A DNA stretch of 64,000 nucleotides, taken from NCBI GenBank assembly GCA_930367205.1, contig OV884009.1, positions 123,512,639 through 123,576,638 of the forward strand, written 5' to 3'. The notes under the pieces are model-generated. The model had not been told where the DNA came from, made no database searches, and worked only from the letters and a program-made list of their open reading frames with translations. Below, one piece after another: positions 62,219 to 64,000 of the stretch (positions are counted from its first letter, which is position 1; each line of letters begins with the position of its first letter). The DNA is from Acanthosoma haemorrhoidale. Its lineage: Eukaryota > Arthropoda > Insecta > Hemiptera > Acanthosomatidae. The translations under genes were made by a program, and so were the position numbers.

Positions 62219-64000
62219 TAAGTGCTGTCCTGTATCTAATATTAGTCTGGTTATGAACAAACTGTGTCCTACAGAACGACTACTATACTGTTTTTGAATA
62301 TTACGCTTGTTTGTGAACTAGCTGAGGCATTCCGTATAAGTGCTGTCCTATATCTAATATTCGTCTGGTTTTGAACATAATGTGTCCTACAGAACGACCG
62401 CTGTACTATTTTTGAATATTTAGCTGGTTAGTGAACTAGCTGAGGCCAATTAGTATAAGTGTTGTCCTCTATTTAATATTAGTCTTGTTTTGAACAAAAT
62501 GTGTCCCACGGAACGACCGCTATACTATTTTTTAATATAAAGCTGATTAGTGAACTAGCTAAGGCATTCAGTATAAGTGCTGTCCTGTATCTAATATTAG
62601 TCTGGTTATGAACAAACTGTGTCCTACAGAACGACTACTATACTGTTTTTGAATATTACGCTTGTTTGTGAACTAGCTGAGGCATTCCGTATAAGTGCTG
62701 TCCTATATCTAATATTCGTCTGGTTTTGAACATAATGTGTCCTACAGAACGACCGCTTTACTGCTTTTGAATATTAAGCTGATTAGTGAACTAGCTAAGG
62801 CATTTAGTATCAATGCTGTCCTGTATCTTATATTAGTCTGGTTATGAACAAGCTGTGTCCTACAGAACGACCGCTATACTTTTTTTGAATATTGAGCTAG
62901 TTAGTGAACTAGCTGAGGCATTCAGTAAAAGTGCTGTCCTCTATCTAATATTAGTCTGGTTATAAACAAAATGTGTCCTACAGAACGACCGCTATACTGT
63001 TTTTGAATATTACGCTGGTTTGCGAACTAGCTGAGGCATTCAGTATAAGTGCTGTCCTATATCTAATATTCGTCTGGTTTTGAACATAATGTGTCCTACA
63101 GAACGACCACTTTACTGCTTTTGAATATTAAGCTGATTAGTGAACTAGCTAAGGCATTTAGTATCAATGCTGTCCTGTATTTAATATTAGTCTTAGTGTG
63201 AATAAAATGTGTCCCACAGAACGACCGCTATACTGTTTTTGAATATTAGGCTGGTTAGTGAACTAGCTGAGGCATTCAGTATAAGTGGTGTCCTGTATTC
63301 AATATTAGTCTTGGTGTGACCAAAATGTGTTCTAGAGAAGGACCGCTATACTGTTTTTCAATATTAAGCTGGTTAGTGAAATAGCTAAGGCATTTAGTAA
63401 TAGTGCTGTCTTGTATTTAACATTAGTCTTGGTGTGAACAAAATGTGTCCTACAGAATCATTGCTATACTGTTTTTGAATATTAAGCTGGTTAGTGAACT
63501 AGCTGAGCATTCAGTATAAGTGCTGTCCTGTATTTAATATTAGTCTTGGTGTGAACAAAATGTGTCCTACAGTACGACCGCTGTACTATTTTTGAATATT
63601 TAGCTGGTTAGTGAACTAGCTGAGGCATTCAGTATAAGTGCTGTCCTCTATCTAATATTAGGCTGGTTTTGAACAAACTGTGTCCTACAGAACGACCGCT
63701 ATACTGTTTTTGAATAATAAGCTGATTAGTGAACTAGCTAAGGCATTTAGTATCAATGCTGTCCTGTATTTAATATTAGACTTGGTGTGAATAAAATGTG
63801 TCCCACAGAACGACCGCTATACTTTTTTTGAATATTGAGCTAGTTAGTGAACTAGCTGAGGCATTCAGTAAAAGTTCTGTCCTCTATCTAATATTAGTCT
63901 GGTTATAAACAAACTGTGTCCTACAGAAAAACCGCTATACTGTTTTTGAATATTACGCTTGTTTGTGAACTAGCTGAGGCATTCAGTATAAGTGCTGTCC
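62219..64000 (+). repeat. 31-monomer tandem repeat, copy 2 (cut by window end)
   Basis: Collinear with 58561-60342 to the last base, so the copy continues beyond the window. One visible difference: 59121 reads AAGCAGATTAG where this copy reads AAGCTGATTAG. Confidence 0.87.

Larger units (their letters stand above)
1..64000. repeat. 118-bp tandem satellite DNA array filling the window
   Basis: The same motif series recurs about every 118 bp from first to last base: GCTGGTTAGTGAACTAGCTG, then GTATAAGTGCTGTCCT, TAATATTAGTCTGGTT, TGTGTCCTACAG, ACGACCGCTATACTG and TTTTTGAATATTA. Early anchors (GCTGG or GCTGA) fall at 3, 121, 239, 357 and 475, exactly 118 apart. All monomers face the same way. No unique sequence, mobile element or gene interrupts the array, and it is open at both ends. 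The plus strand is rich in stop codons (TGA and TAG within TGAACTAGCTGAGG; TAA and TAG within TAATATTAG). Because 118 leaves remainder 1 on division by 3, the stops visit every frame. Role in the cell is inferred only: satellites of this kind usually form centromeric or other heterochromatin. Confidence 0.98.

Noticed and set aside
1..64000. CRISPR array
   Set aside because: Repeats are contiguous 118-bp units with no unique spacers, far too long per unit, and no cas-like genes are present.
1..64000. Tandem rRNA, tRNA or histone gene cluster
   Set aside because: The 118-bp unit is too short, shows no tRNA or rRNA signature, and both strands are full of stop codons.
1..64000. Transposon, LTR or helitron-derived repeat
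   Set aside because: No terminal repeats, target-site duplications, coding remnants or orientation changes were seen. A transposon origin of the monomer cannot be excluded but has no support here.
1..64000. Telomeric repeat or replication origin
   Set aside because: No short telomere-type repeat is present, and the AT-rich segments are just periodic parts of the monomer.

Overview
The whole 64 kb window is one uninterrupted block of tandem satellite DNA. I see no protein gene, RNA gene, transposon, CRISPR array or unique sequence. The period is 118 bp, so about 542 monomers lie head to tail on one strand. Both window edges fall inside the array, so it is longer than 64 kb. This points to eukaryotic constitutive heterochromatin (centromeric, pericentromeric or subtelomeric). 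I cannot name the organism: I do not recognise the monomer, and nothing else gives a taxonomic signal. A hand-counted monomer is about 39% GC.

Three levels of order are visible. (1) The 118-bp monomer is itself an old dimer of a 58-bp and a 60-bp half; both begin CTGGTTA(G)TGAAC and end AATATTA. (2) Diverged monomer types are ordered into higher-order repeats (HORs). The clearest is a nine-monomer, 1,062-bp unit (types M1 to M9, my names) with copies at 947, 12156, 23119, 24181, 29256, 30318 and 32915 and many contracted derivatives. (3) Blocks of HORs are duplicated in tandem at offsets of whole numbers of monomers: 236, 355, 1058, 1416, 1771, 2596, about 3070, 3658, about 6.1-6.5 kb and 11209 bp. 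Several are nested, so their order can be inferred.

Layout. 1-11339: an 11.2-kb block starting in HOR phase M3 and passing into a less regular mixture of monomer types. 11340-16454: a second, partial copy of that block. 16455-20040: the mixed family, including two apparently identical 1,058-bp units. 20041-34114: the region richest in the 1,062-bp HOR, with a roughly 6.1-6.4-kb duplication. 34115-42961: 3.07-kb and 1.77-kb tandem duplications. 41345-58338: a 6.49-kb block and its second copy, which is enlarged by two internal duplications (1416 and 2596 bp). 58390-64000: a 355-bp triplet duplication and a 31-monomer (3,658-bp) repeat running off the end.

No protein-coding interplay can be described. 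What the sequence records is a history of unequal exchange: fused monomers, single-monomer gains and losses, and in-register junctions. Coordinates of monomers were counted by hand from conserved anchors. Block edges are approximate to tens of bases, because junctions lie in sequence shared by both monomers. Similarity statements are by eye, not computed.
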